The notes beneath the pieces are model-generated. The model saw nothing but the letters and a program-made list of their open reading frames with translations. It was not told the DNA's origin and searched no databases. Positions 41,208 to 52,346 of a DNA stretch of 61,813 bases are shown in pieces (the stretch's first letter is position 1; every line of letters begins with the position of its first letter). This DNA comes from Hymenopellis radicata (lineage: Eukaryota > Basidiomycota > Agaricomycetes > Agaricales > Physalacriaceae): the NCBI GenBank assembly GCA_015501595.1, contig JADNRX010000321.1, positions 1-61,813 on the forward strand, in the 5' to 3' direction. Both the position numbers and the translations under genes were made by a program.

Positions 41208-42901
41208 TTACCGAGTAACCAAACCATTTACGACTTGTGCTACCGTGTTGATGACCTTCTTCAGTGACTCTCGTGCTCCATCGTCCAAAATGAGCGCAAG
41301 CTTCCCTACCCATCGATCAGGATGGAATGTCCTCTGCGCCCTCAACACCATTTCGCCGTATTCATCTGCGGGGAGAATCTCTTTCGCGTCAATGAAGAAC
41401 GCCTCGGTGGCCTTCCAGTCAATCTTCCCTGGAGCCAAATCCAAAGGATTCGCAAGGACAGGCCACGGAACGCTCCAAAACGTCAACGGTTGCTGCGCGG
41501 AAAATATCAAGGTGGGAAACTCCCCAAGCAGCTTGAGGAACCGATCCAGAGCTTTGGCTTTCGTCCACGCACCATTGGCATGAAATCGGGTTCGGGAAAT
41601 TGATTGATGGCGGAGCATTTCTTGGGCGGAGGCGTTCCTCCAACGGTCGTACACCTTCTTCTTCTCCTGCTCCCGCCTCTCTGCTTCCTTTTTCCTCCTT
41701 TCTTCTTCCTCTCGTCGTTTCATCTCTTCCTGGGCTTGCCGTGCGCTCTCCTCTGCGCGCTTCCTTTCCCTCGCCGCCTCGTCCTCAGCTTTCTGCTTCA
41801 GCTCCTCCCTGCGCATCTTCTCTAACCTCTCCCGTGCCTGACGGATGTTTTCCTCCTTCTGTTTCTTCTCGGCCTCAGCTTCATCGTCATCCTTCCAAAC
41901 TAATTGCTCATCAGCGATTTCTCGGCCGTGACTCGACCAGCGCTTGTTCGCCAGGTCGAGTTGCTGCTGAAGCATCTGGATTTGAGATACCTGGGTTGCA
42001 CTCTCCTTCCTCAATGTATCGACAGTGGCGGTGAGGGTGGCAGCCAGCGCGCGCAGGGTGTCCCGCACCGACGTGACGTCGGATAACTTTGTCCGTGCGA
42101 GCGATAGTACGGACTGTCCGGTTCGGATGGACTCAGCTTTCCGCTCAACAGCTTCAATAAGTCTCTGTCTGTCGACCAACGCTTCTTCGAGCTTCGCGTT
42201 AAGCCCCGCCACCGTCTCCGCCTCGCGCATTCGGCTTGTCCTTTCCTGCTCCGCTGACATGCGAAGCTCCCTCTCGATTGTGCATTCGGCCTTCGTAGCG
42301 CCCAGGTCTGCATCCAATGAAACGATCTTTGCCCGTAGTTCATCCGTCTTCAACAATAAGACGTGCTCCTTCTCGTCCCATGCCTTCCGCGCCGCCAACA
42401 ACTCGTTCTTCGTGATATCACGCTCATGTAGTGCAGCAGCGAGCTGCATCTGAAGATCCAGCAGGCTTAGCGTCATGTCGGCGGCGCGATCCTGGAAAGC
42501 CGTCTCGAACTGGGCGCCTCCCCCGCCACGACCAGAAGTCGTATTGTCCGCGGCCTGAGTGGCAGATCGATGACTGGCTTCGGCGAGATGGATGTCCTTA
42601 TGGTTCTCAGGCATCGTCATCCTGCAGACGTCGCACGTCCACCATATATTCAAGTTCGTAGCTTGGGGGCTTGTAGTGGGAGCGTTCGTGGCTTCAAGGC
42701 GGAGCGATGTTTGAATCCGGCGAGATGGCTGTCTTTATTGTTCAGGATCATCGTCAATGCGCAGACGTTGCAGGTCCATGGAGTCGAGCCGGTCGATTTC
42801 ATTCGAGTACGATGGCGTTGACTCTTGAGATGGGTATTTTTGTTGTTAATGTGCTCGACAACGTTGCAGATGGAGCATTTCCATCGACTGGGAGGATCCA
42901 T
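41208..42901 (-). CDS. Zinc-finger, coiled-coil, J-like protein (ZnF-C), frameshifted between fingers 2 and 3
   Basis: The start MDPPSRWKCSICNVVEHI matches ZnF-A and ZnF-B. Finger 2 is WTCNVCALTMILNNKDSHL and finger 3 WTCDVCRMTMPENHKDIHL. A long heptad-rich coiled coil follows, then a strongly charged segment of E, K and R (EEERRKKEAERREQEKK). The C-terminus has KALDRFLKLLGEFPTLIF and ATEAFFIDAKEI, then VLRAQRTFHPDRW followed by an amphipathic helix ending VINTVAQVVN. HPD after a helix resembles a J-domain. Between fingers 2 and 3 the frame changes near 42705: in the finger-3 frame the linker reads EATNAPTTSPQATN, matching ATNAPTTGQ of ZnF-A, so one lost or two gained nucleotides are likely. 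Without correction, translation stops after finger 2, or restarts at MNIWW (42653). Confidence 0.65.
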
Positions 42902-43784
42902 TCTGCCAATGCTGGGGTCAGTAAGAACAGTTTTTACTCCTATACAACGTTCACCTGTCTGACAACTCCTATTTGGACGTGATAGTCGAAGACAAAGATC
43001 CGTGTCTGCGGATGTTGGATTCCCTCGAGTTACATACGGCCGCGTAAGCCGATATGTAATAGAAGGAGCTCATATCGCGCCGGTCCTTCCTTCTATTGAG
43101 ATAGTATATATAAATCCAGAAAAATTTGTCGGAAAGATGCAAGCCTGAAAGCCTACTTCAAGGCAGACGAAGGTAGGCACGGAGTCTCATAGTACAGGAC
43201 GGAACGTCGGATGATTCTCTTTGGCGAACAAACTTGGGTTGCATGGCAAGTTAAATGTATTGAATGTTCTGTAGCGTGAGAAGCTAGTCGGACATATGAG
43301 TTTCGTTGTGATGAGGAGCCTGAGGGGAACGCGTAGGACTGCCACTTCGAGTTTAACGATCATTTCTTTCTCAGACTTTCTGCTCTACACCGCCATTACG
43401 AACAGAAAAATCCAAGACTGTCCAATAAATCCGTGGGATTTTGCAGCAGTGTCCGTCTGGGATTCGCGTTGGGAGAAAAATAGTGAGGGTGGATTCAAGA
43501 GAGGCAAAAAGTCATGTGACCTAGCCGCAGGCGGGAAACCCAATATGGCAATCCCCGCCTACCTCTCTTACTCTCTTACCACCATGACGATCCTCGCAGC
43601 CGCCGGTTTCCAGATCTATTTCTTCCGCGACGTGTCGTCCGGTCCCTAACGCGCACGAAGCACAATGGCCGCGTAACCTGGCATAATCCCAGCAGGTCAA
43701 ATTGCGGGTCGTCGGCGAGCTCCATGGACAGGACAGCGGGCTCGGACGTTACGGCGCCCACGAAAGCCGAAGTCGACTTGGGCG
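42902..43784. other. Upstream region shared with the other zinc-finger genes, then spacer
   Basis: From 42902 to about 43110 the minus strand resembles the upstream regions of ZnF-A and ZnF-B: CTTCG.CTATCAC, an intron-like GT..CTGAC..CAG just before the ATG, GAGTTAC, and AGCCGATA. Further right no gene is firm; a plus-strand frame at 43544-43649 encodes a short hydrophobic peptide (MAIPAYLSYSLTTMTILAAA) that could be a small membrane protein. Confidence 0.4.
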
Positions 43785-44430
43785 ATGCCGCTTTACGACT
43801 TGTCCGTAAACGTGCATTTACGCGTACGATCTCCTGTCTTGCCCATGCCCGCAGGCCCCGGGAAACTCCACTAGGACTCCGGCGGCGCGACCTTCGAATA
43901 TAGCCCTCAAATCCGCGCACTTTTGGACGATTTGGGCCTCAAATCCTCCAAAAATCGCCGAGGAAGTCACGCCACGTGCCCGTTTGTCACGCCTCCAAAT
44001 CACGTTTCGTGACTTCTTAGGGTGGAATTTCGCTCTGTTCCTCTCCGATGCTCACTCACGTCCGTGGGCCAGCCGAACAGTGCGTTACGTGCAGATTGAG
44101 AGTAATATCCGGCGGAATTCGAGCATGTGCATGGTGCCAAAATTTGGTCTGAACCCCTGCTGATCCTCTCAAATCCGCGTCTTCCGCCGGGCTTTTGACC
44201 ATTTTAGCCTCAAATCCGCGGGTTTTCGCCGCCAAAATCGCGATTTTTGGGCTCTCAAATCCGCCAAAATCGCTGGAGTCCTAGGGGAGTTTCCCGGGGC
44301 CTATGCCCGCCTTGACGGAGGAACTGGTCGTCGACGCGGCCGACGAGCCGCCTTCGCACTATTGCTCCTTCACTCCGCCCTCTCGCTATTCCTATCTACG
44401 TGGCTTCGTGCGCCCCACTCTACGAGAGTA
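43785..44430 (+). pseudogene. First exon of an unrecognised gene, split by a 450-bp MITE
   Basis: From ATG 43785 the frame reads MPLYDLSVNVHLRVRSPVLP and reaches the target site ATGCCCGC. After removing the MITE and one target copy it continues MPALTEELVVDAADEPPSHY and CSFTPPSRYSYLRGFVRPTL without a break, then meets a possible splice donor (GTATGT) near 44428. The insert plus target is 458 bp, not a multiple of three, so the present copy is frame-broken. Later exons may lie at about 44520-44760 (PAFEK-like, MRYLYDHGRAIILVTND), but the joins are unclear. No family was recognised. Confidence 0.5.
43853..44302. mobile_element. 450-bp MITE with a perfect 8-bp target duplication
   Basis: ATGCCCGC is found exactly at 43845-43852 and 44303-44310. 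The ends are inverted repeats starting AGGCCCCGGGAAACTCC and matching at 30 of 32 positions. Inside are at least five copies of CTCAAATCCGC or a close variant (near 43906, 43933, 44166, 44210 and 44253), and runs of CCAAAATCG. An 8-bp duplication with inverted ends suits a non-autonomous hAT element. No coding sequence is present. It is unrelated in sequence to the hAT element at 9697-14069. Confidence 0.93.
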
Positions 44431-44457
44431 TGTGTAGTTGTAGTGGGAGTGAGACCC

Positions 44458-47223
44458 TGAACATGCTAATAGGTATGTATTTCCAGCTACTCGCCTTCGC
44501 TTGACTGACGCTCCTTTAGTTTCTCCCCATCAACCCCGCTGGCATTCGAGAAGCCGATGCGATACTTGTATGACCATGGGCGCGCGATTATTTTGGTAAC
44601 GAATGATGCTATCATCAAGGAGCATGTGGACGAGGTTCGTACCGTGCTTTATCTGTGTGGCGCGTTCAACATTCATCTTCCGTTTAGTCTAATTGCTCTT
44701 ACGTTGTATCAATCGCCGCGTTGGACAGAAGCGCCCAACGACGCGATTCTGCTCGCCCTAGAATCGCCGCTTCCAGGTGCAGCTGTATATAGCAGATAGC
44801 CAGGATGGGCGTGTGGGCTCATCGTCGCCAATACTTAGGACAGGGACACTTGCACAGCCGTCGTTTTCCTCCATAAACGACGCACTAGTCAATCCACCGA
44901 CCAGAATACGACTATCCCCCCAGGAGCGCAATCATTGAATGCAGAGGAAGACGATGGAGGCAGGTCGACTACTCACGTTCGAGTTTTTCCGTTTCCCGCA
45001 TTCTATAATCCAGTGTCTGCCTGTCGTTCGCTTGCGCGTCGTTTTCCCTTGCCGCCTACTTCCAGGCTGGACCTCTAGGACCTTATGGCGGGCAGTTGGG
45101 GAAAGGCCAATTATCATCCGATGGAGCTATGGGTATCAGAAGAGTATTTTTGAGAGGCGTTTTCTGTGCCGATGAGGTTAGTCGAGTCATTGATTGGAAA
45201 TGTGGCGTTCGAAATTCTGATAATGAAATTGACGGACAGCGAGTCGATCTCGCTTCATGATTAATGACGTCCCTATGGCTGGCGGTCTCGCTCTTCCCTA
45301 TTGTAATGGCCCACGGATACTGCGCCGGTTTCTCGGGACGTGAATGACTTGGGACTGTGCTAAACGACGTGAAGCCTGATGCGGACGAAAGCTGCTTGCA
45401 GTGCTAGGGTATGTCTTAATCTCGTGTAGTTCCTTTCTCTCTCCTTATTGTCTCTTAGCAAGGACAAATCTGGTCCAACTAATACCTGGTGTACGCCCAG
45501 AGCCACTAAGTAGAACGTGGCGCAGTTTTGTATTGGTCGCAGAATTGGTAGCTTTCTCCTCTCGCAGTGTTATCCACGTCCTGATCTTCTTTCCAGGGTC
45601 TTTGGTTGCTCTTTCAGGTCGTACATATCTGTATCTATCACATCTTTTAACGGGAGTCAGTGAAATTTCGCTCCACGCTCATCAACATCTGAGCATGCGG
45701 GAATGCCCCATGTCAACGCGTATTTTTGGGTAGTGTTCACGAGTAAGATTCCTTATCAGTGGAGAGAAGATTGGGATGCATTGAAACGCAGCATAAGCTC
45801 GGGCTTATACTCGGGCATCGCGGCTTACATTTACAGTGCACGTTGCAACGTCTAGACTTTGGTAGAGGCTCCTACAATGTCACCTCCGACTTGTTCCAAC
45901 GAGATGAATTGCCGATTCGCCTCGTCTCACCATCGCCTGCCTCGTACTTCTGCTGCAAATTTGTCTCCCAGTAGACCACGTTTCAACGTTGAACGTTGAA
46001 CAGTCCCATCTTGTTCATCAACATCGACGGCCACTTCGTGGGCGTCCAAGCTATCGAATAGGTTAAAGGCAAGTCCTATTTTTTGCCTAACATACACGCT
46101 GAAGCTCACGCGTCTCCGCTGTCAGTTATTTGAATGTCGAGACGAAGGTGCCCCGAGCAATCTCGAGCTGGCAGCAGCATGCCTTTGCGGGATGTCGTAC
46201 AGGTCTATCAGCATTCTTCCTTTCAAGGTGTACATCCCGTGAGTCTCTGTACGCTGTAACAAGTAACCGTATTCAATGATGTCCATCACATGTAAGGCAT
46301 TTAATGAAGTGGTGCTGCGTAAATCTTTAATCTGGTCCATCATACAACATCTTTCGAGTGTCTGATTGCTGATTATAGGCGCGCAGATGTATAGGGCAAT
46401 CATCGAGGAGCCTGCCGATGTCTGCAAGTCATTCCGCCGATCCAACTTTAGGACCCACCGTGGACGCTGAAGCTTCGAATGTGGTAACCTTGTCGTGCTG
46501 CGCATCATGTCCCTGGGACATCAAGCTTCGCTGTACTTTGCGTAGATCATGATACTGACAGTATGTCGCCTGGTCCGTGATGACCTGACTATGTGTTTGC
46601 GGACTCGCGGACTTTGCCTGTGAACGAATCAATTGTGTTAGCTTTGCTTAGGCGGGAGCCTATCACGAGTCTGTTCCTTCGCACTGTGGCGGTAGCCATG
46701 GACGTTCTTGAATAAAACATGAAGGTCGATTAAATTCGACCAGCGACCCGTTACGATCGTACACATCCAAGAAGCTTGTGTTTCCAATTGGACCCACAAC
46801 CCCTCCGAGTCGTCTCCCGCCTTCCAATTCATATTATAATTGTGAATTCAACGTCACCGCTCACCGCCGACACTAAAAGTAGGTTTCCCTCTTATCATAC
46901 TTCTACTTGATACTCACTGTCGTGCATGACAGATCTTTCACGCACCTTTCAACGCGAACCTTGGCTACCTGACATTGGCTCAATACAGTTCACTCGTATC
47001 ATGATCACGATCCATGGTGATTATGTGCTATTTAAAAATAGACTATCATCGCAATCAAACGCGCTCTTTGTCTCCGAATTTCCTCTTGGAAGATCATTTT
47101 ACGGGACGTCTAAATTAGCCATGCACATGACGCGTTGCAGAGATACTAAAGAGTCGGGTCGGCGTGTCGTGTCCTTCCCCAACCGCTCGTTCCTGCTCCA
47201 ATCTCTCTCCCCAATATTTCAGG
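44458..47223. other. Gene-poor stretch with weak exon-like frames
   Basis: At 44520-44800 a plus-strand frame (MRYLYDHGRAIILVTNDAII) may belong to the MITE-split gene. At 46122-46832 minus-strand frames (MNWKAGDDSEGLWVQLETQA, then KVQRSLMSQGHDAQ) could be exons of an unknown gene, with ambiguous splice sites. Nothing between 44850 and 46100 looked like a gene or a repeat. Confidence 0.3.
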
Positions 47224-48666
47224 ATGGCGGCGGGACCTGCAGCTACGATCCGCCAGGATATCTTGATGGTGGCGTTGGAGTCCTTGTTCTATGGTGCTCT
47301 CATTCGCGTGCGGCGTCGCTCCGACATGGACTAACGATTGCGTTTAGGGTTCTACTGCATCATCATGTTCCAAGCGACCTACCTACTCTTGTCCGTCCCC
47401 GTGTCCTTCCAGCCCGTCCGAGACTGACGAACGTCTTGCAGGAATGGCGGTCTCAAATCGCGAGGACGGAAAATTTTCCTGGTCGCCACTCTCGTTATGT
47501 TTGCTGCCGCGACGACGCAGGAGGGTCTGCAGTTGGCTTATGTTTTTAAAACCCTGCCGTACGATTCGAATCCGGCCCTGATTCCGCCCGCGTCATTGAC
47601 GCACGAGCGTAACAATATCCAGACCGCGTTCAATTCGCTCAGCCGACTCGCTGTAATGCTCTTTTACTCCATCTACAAAGAATGTTTCAATTGATGGGCC
47701 CTTTTCAGTTCTTGTTTAGCGACGGCATTGTCGTGTGGCGTGCGTGGGTTCTGTGGGGCGGGAACAAAAAGGTGGTGACATACCTGTGTAGCATGTACTT
47801 CGTGACAGTCGGTGCGTTGATGTTTCATTCGTGCTCGTCGCGTACCTAACCCAGTTATAGCGCTGGAGGCTTTTGATCTCGGATTTGGCATTCATCAGCA
47901 GCTCAGTGGCAAGGTTGTCAATGATCAGAGCTTCACGGCGAATGTTCATCGTGGCCTCATCCTTCCACTCGTTATACCGACACTGGTCTTGAACGCGAGT
48001 GCTACCGCGCTTATCGCGTACAAAGCTTGGTTCGTTTCACGGTCCGGTTTCGTGTCTGTCCTGGTGAACTCATCCTCTCTCACAGGCAACACCGTCGTGA
48101 TATCAGGATGCACGTTGTCGATGGCAAGACGAAGGCCAGCACCGCCGAAAAGATCTTGACGCTGTTCATCGAATCTGGTATGTTCTACTGTTTGGTCTGG
48201 GTGCGTCAGTTCCAACTTTCCGAGGAACCCGTTTCTGAAATAACCGCCAGGCGATCTATCTCATGGGCGCTGCGGGTCTCTTTGACGGCAAAGTCGGATA
48301 CAACATCATGGCAGCTGTCATCGCACAGGTTTCCGTAAGTACTCGTCTTGGAGCGGTCGTAATTCGTGAAGTGTCTGATCATGAGCTTTGACATAGGGAA
48401 TTTACCCAACCGTGATCATCGTCCTCGTCTGCTTGCAGCGCACCCACTGTGATCGGCATTTCACCTATGATAGTGGGCTCCCCACGCATTCGCTGGACAC
48501 GTATCCCGAGTTTGCGCCTAAATCGACCACGGCTACTACTGTGACGGCCCGGACAGCAGACCAGTCGTTGGTTCTGCCGGTTGTTCTGGAGCGTGCCGGT
48601 GCTTCGCAGGTGGGCACGATGTCGCAAAAGGAGGAATCCATTCATAGCGAGTCGGAAAAGCTCTGA
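47224..48666 (+). CDS. Multi-pass membrane protein, Agaricomycete-type
   Basis: The start MAAGPAATIRQDILMVALES is followed, after an intron, by a transmembrane segment (FYCIIMFQATYLLLSVP). Later exons encode IFLVATLVMFAAATTQ, the hallmark FSDGIVVWRAWVLWGGNKK with a membrane helix, LILPLVIPTLVLNASATAL, an amphipathic AEKILTLFIESGMFYCLVW, AIYLMGAAGLFD and YPTVIIVLVCLQRTH. That predicts about six or seven helices. The polar tail ends SQKEESIHSESEKL, in the cytoplasm if the topology is receptor-like. SDG..VWR.W.[LV]W is typical of a large uncharacterised basidiomycete membrane family. The family's role is unknown to me. Eight or so short introns were placed by eye. Confidence 0.7.
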
Positions 48667-49237
48667 TTTTATATTTCGATCTTTCTGCAGTAACGATTTA
48701 TTCCTTTATCTTCGGCTTTGGGGGCCTAGCGCCTAGGGATCTATTTAGTTTGTACTATGATACAACATAATATAATGCTTCAAGGGAAACCGAAACTGTT
48801 CATGTTTTGTTGGAGACACAGCCGAAATCGGCATCACACTGATGCCTGCCCTTGACCACCACGTCCATTCAAACGATACTTCTCAACGCGACATGTGGTC
48901 TCATTCGCGGGTGATTATACCCACCAGTTTTTCCTTTTAATGAATCCGTTCAATTGGGCGTTTTTCTTTCAGCGTCCGAGCTAAAGGATGCGAGCGAGCT
49001 CTATACCGGGGCTGCTCGATGTGACTTGTTACCGGGCTTCGACGGTACCTTGTCCGCTGCAGCATGATCAGCATCTGGTGCTGATGAGAACGCGCTTCGA
49101 GGAGAACTAGCAACCGGACCTGTCGGCTTGGCGTTTGCTGCGAACTTTCAACAGATGTTTCTCCAGGTCTTCGGTGCATATAAAAAGGATCCTTTCGAGA
49201 TTGCCACGTTCTCGAAGGCTCCTCTGCGGACCCCAAA
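48667..49237. other. Spacer between two membrane-protein genes
   Basis: No gene is seen. It contains the 3' flank of the first gene (an AT-rich part near 48760) and the promoter of the next. A TATAAAA-like motif at about 49180 (ATATAAAAAGG) lies some 55 bp before the ATG at 49238. Confidence 0.45.
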
Positions 49238-50729
49238 ATGGCTATTACCCTTGCGGCCATTCTCAGTATCCGATACGCTCCTAGTGAGGTCTGGCTGTGC
49301 GTTCAATCTTCCTTGAATCTAACTGCTCTTCGTTCTAGCTGCGGCGATAGCTCTCTTGTTCTTCGACCATTTGCTGACGCTGGACCAGGAGGTTGATGCG
49401 ATATGGTCGCGCCGATGTTCTCGTTACACTACTAGAGGGATGTACATTCTCCACCGGTATTTCACGGAGGGCGTGCTGCTGTACACGGTATACAGTGAGT
49501 CCTCATTCTGAAACGAGCTGTAGGATCTCATTTTACTTCGAATAGTGTTTGGCGGATACACGAAACGGATAACTGATCTGGTAAGTGTCGTAACCTTTGA
49601 ATGAGACGGTCGCTGATCACCTCAGCAGGAGTGGGTTTCTTTTCTCGTCGGAACGGCGTGCGGAAACTTATGGGTGCGGGTGACAGTTGCCGACGTGTCC
49701 TCTGGCTGTTCGTCTTATCTGCGACCTTGTTTGTTGGCGTTCTCCAATGTACGTTCAGACTATTGACTGTTCTGCGGCGCATGGGAAGGCTAACGCAAGC
49801 CCAGTTGTCACGACCATCCGTCTCTACAAGTCTTGGGATAACCAAATACGCATTCGGTACATCCTCATCGGAGCATTCAGTATCTGCTACGTGGCAGCTG
49901 TTATCCTCTCAATCATCAGCGTGACGTTTCTAGTACGCGCCGAACGTTTGTCTACTTCCTTAGAGTCGTCGTCATGGATGCTAACCTTGCGTCACAGACA
50001 TCATACATCCTGGACCTATCCTTGGGGATCAGTGCTCCACAGGAAATATACCTAGGACCGTTCCATGGTTGCTGGGCATCCTAGTATGGCTATTTCATGT
50101 CCCGCGATTTGTTCCCTGCTGATGATGGCGACAATGTAGCTTGCGTTCGATGTATTCGTGATTGCGCTCTCTTTGTACAGAGCTCTCGAGATGCCACGGC
50201 GGTCTCATGCAGAGCTCCTTCATTCGTTGCATCTGGATGGGGCGCGTCTACATCTGGTATGTCGTCAACTTCCTGGCATGAATCTCCGCTGATGAACATG
50301 TTCGGAACAGGCTGTTTCTGGTGAGATTCAGTCTTGATGTTCATCTCGTACTGTCGTTCTCAAAGAACTGCCTAGCTCTATGGTTGATACTTTTGCTTAG
50401 CAGCGTATATACGCAGGTACGTAACAAATCCCAAGACCTGTCCGGCGACTTGACTTTTCTCAGCCTTACATCTTCTTCGCGCTTTTATGGTGGGCACCTG
50501 TTTGACTTCCTCGGCTCTGGGACGCTTTGTTGATGCTCATTTCAGTCTATTCTGGTCACTCAATGCATGTGTTGGATGCCGCTTACAGCTTCGGCTTGAA
50601 GGCTTACAGAATGGGCCTTTGCGTGGCGATATTTCTTTGAGCTCTCTGAGGAATAGCCTATCTACACTTGGGAGCGGACGAGACCGTACATCATCTTACG
50701 TCTCAGATTCCAGAATCGGTATGTTGTGA
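49238..50729 (+). CDS. DUF6533-like multi-pass membrane protein
   Basis: The first exon MAITLAAILSIRYAPS is followed, after an intron, by ALLFFDHLLTLDQEVDAIWS and YILHRYFTEGVLLYTVY. D-H-L-L-T-L-D-x-E-[VI]-x-x-[VI]-W is the signature I associate with DUF6533, found at the N-terminus of many Agaricomycete membrane proteins. Downstream pieces include WVSFLVGTACGNLWVR and FRLLTVLRRMGRL (a loop after a helix). There are further hydrophobic exons, including one reading PYIFFALLWWAP, and a polar C-terminus (LSSLRNSLSTLGS). Its arrangement next to another membrane gene suggests a small cluster. Exon joins in the second half are uncertain, so the end may be wrong. The function of the family is unknown to me. 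Confidence 0.65.
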
Positions 50730-50937
50730 AAGTGTTTATCAGATAGTAATGGTATCACCAATTCAAAATTCAATCCGGAGACTGTTAACTTGATGTTATC
50801 ATTCTGAAAACGGCGCCTCGCGGCAAAACACTTCGAGCGCTGAAGGGCGCCTAGCAATCGCCGATATCAGAATCCGTGTGTCAACCGTCATCATTACGAA
50901 AACGTGTCCGTGTCTTTCTTACCTCCGCCCCACCCCC

Positions 50938-51634
50938 ATGGCCTCCCCTATCTCAAGTCTGCTGTTCCTCACCACCGTCGCACTAAGCATACTCAGTGCA
51001 TACTTGTATGATCCCTACCAGTTCGACATTATTCTAGCGAGGCTTCCTCCCCAGGTCGTCGAGTTTATGCAAGGCGGCCAAAAGGATAGAAGCGTCGTCG
51101 ATATCACGGCCTTCATTGGAAAGAACAATGTTACAACATTGGAGTGCTGGACTGTCCCTGCTACGGCGCTTGGAGGGGTGAGCATTGTCGAGGAACACAC
51201 GAAACTTGGTCAACTGATGAGATATCTTGACAGATGAACGTCCACTCGCTTGGCGACATATCTGGAGGAACTCACCTCGTCTTCCCAAAGGGTCCGGCTT
51301 TCGATGGAGGGTGCGATTCTTCTTCTCTCACCTCCTTCTTACTGACAGCATTACTTCTGGAAGATCACGCAACGCCCCAGCTCTCCAATTCGTCATCATC
51401 CTCAAGGGTTCGGCGTTCCTCACGTTCCCCCAACCCGACGCTGCGCCAGACACGCTGTTAGAGACCCTTCGCCTCACGCCAGAGCATATATACATTGCCG
51501 GCGATACAGCTGATGTTTCGGCCTTGGGCCATCACACCCTGGTAGCGGGCGGATCCAGGATCTTGCAGCTTCCCATCAAAGGCGGTGTTGCTGCACTGGG
51601 AGAGAGAATTGTGGGAGACGGGGCGTGCTATTAG
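50938..51634 (+). CDS. Small secreted-type protein with a cupin-like C-terminus
   Basis: Three exons (50938-51177, 51234-51310, 51349-51634) total 603 nt, a 200-residue product. The N-terminus MASPISSLLFLTTVALSILS looks like a signal peptide or anchor. The middle reads WTVPATALGGMNVHSLGDIS and GGTHLVFPKGPAFDGG. The end reads NAPALQFVIILKGSAFLTFP and HIYIAGDTADVSALGHHTL, with a strand-turn pattern and histidines suggestive of a cupin fold. It closes IVGDGACY. The role is unknown; a secreted barrel protein is the best description. Confidence 0.65.
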
Positions 51635-51918
51635 ATGACTAGTGGGTAACATAATCAACAACTTTGAGTCTTTGCCTAGTATTTCGAGGTTTGGCAGTGC
51701 GCCTCGGACAAGCATTTAGAGATGTACCATAAATCCCAATGCGAATTATTTCTACGAAAGAGTACTGGTCGCGTCAACCTTGTTGGACCGAAGCGGAGAG
51801 CGACACACGTGGGAATCTCGACTTCCCGTTCCGGCCAGTCCCTGTTCCTTCGTCCATTATTGTCCTGGCAGACTGACTGCGGGCTCCTAGGCTTTAACCT
51901 CCTCTTTCTCTCTACAGA

Positions 51919-52184
51919 TCCTTCTGGTGGGCCACGCTTTATGAGACTACAAATGCTTGGCCTAGAACTGGTATTCTTGCTCATCGGGACAACGGACAGC
52001 GTCTCATCATAATCATTCCCAGTGGTCCTTTGGCTATCTCGAAGCTGTCGAATGCTGTCACGAGAAAGCGCCATCGAATTTCTGGAATGGATATTCTTGT
52101 GGACATCCCTGTGTGGACGGGGCTCGTGGGTCTTTTTGTGTCCTTGCTATGTCGATGGCCAAATCGGGAGAAAAAATGTTGAGA
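51919..52184 (+). CDS. C-terminal exon of an unrecognised membrane-associated protein
   Basis: After a probable splice acceptor (TCTCTCTACAG ending at 51917) a frame of 88 codons reads SFWWATLYETTNAWPRTGIL, GQRLIIIIPSGPLAISKL, then VWTGLVGLFVSLLCRWPN, probably a membrane helix, and stops at TGA 52184. The upstream exons could not be identified in 51635-51900, so the gene may be a fragment. The composition looks coding and unlike the flanking spacer. Confidence 0.35.
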
Positions 52185-52346
52185 ACAATGGACAACGACA
52201 ATGGCGGTGTCACGCAAAAACCATTTAGTATTTGATCGCGCGCTTTGGGTCGCCAGCTATAAAGAGAGCCGTGTGTCTGATTGCCCACCGTCACCTTTGC
52301 CCACGACCACATCTAGCGCCTCGTAAATCACGGCCCACTTACTATC

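Noticed and set aside
43900..44270. Repeated CTCAAATCCGC as an independent repeat array
   Set aside because: All copies fall within the 450-bp MITE and are part of it.
47550..47600. GATTCGAATCC as a second tRNA B box
   Set aside because: It is inside a membrane-protein exon and has no paired stems around it.
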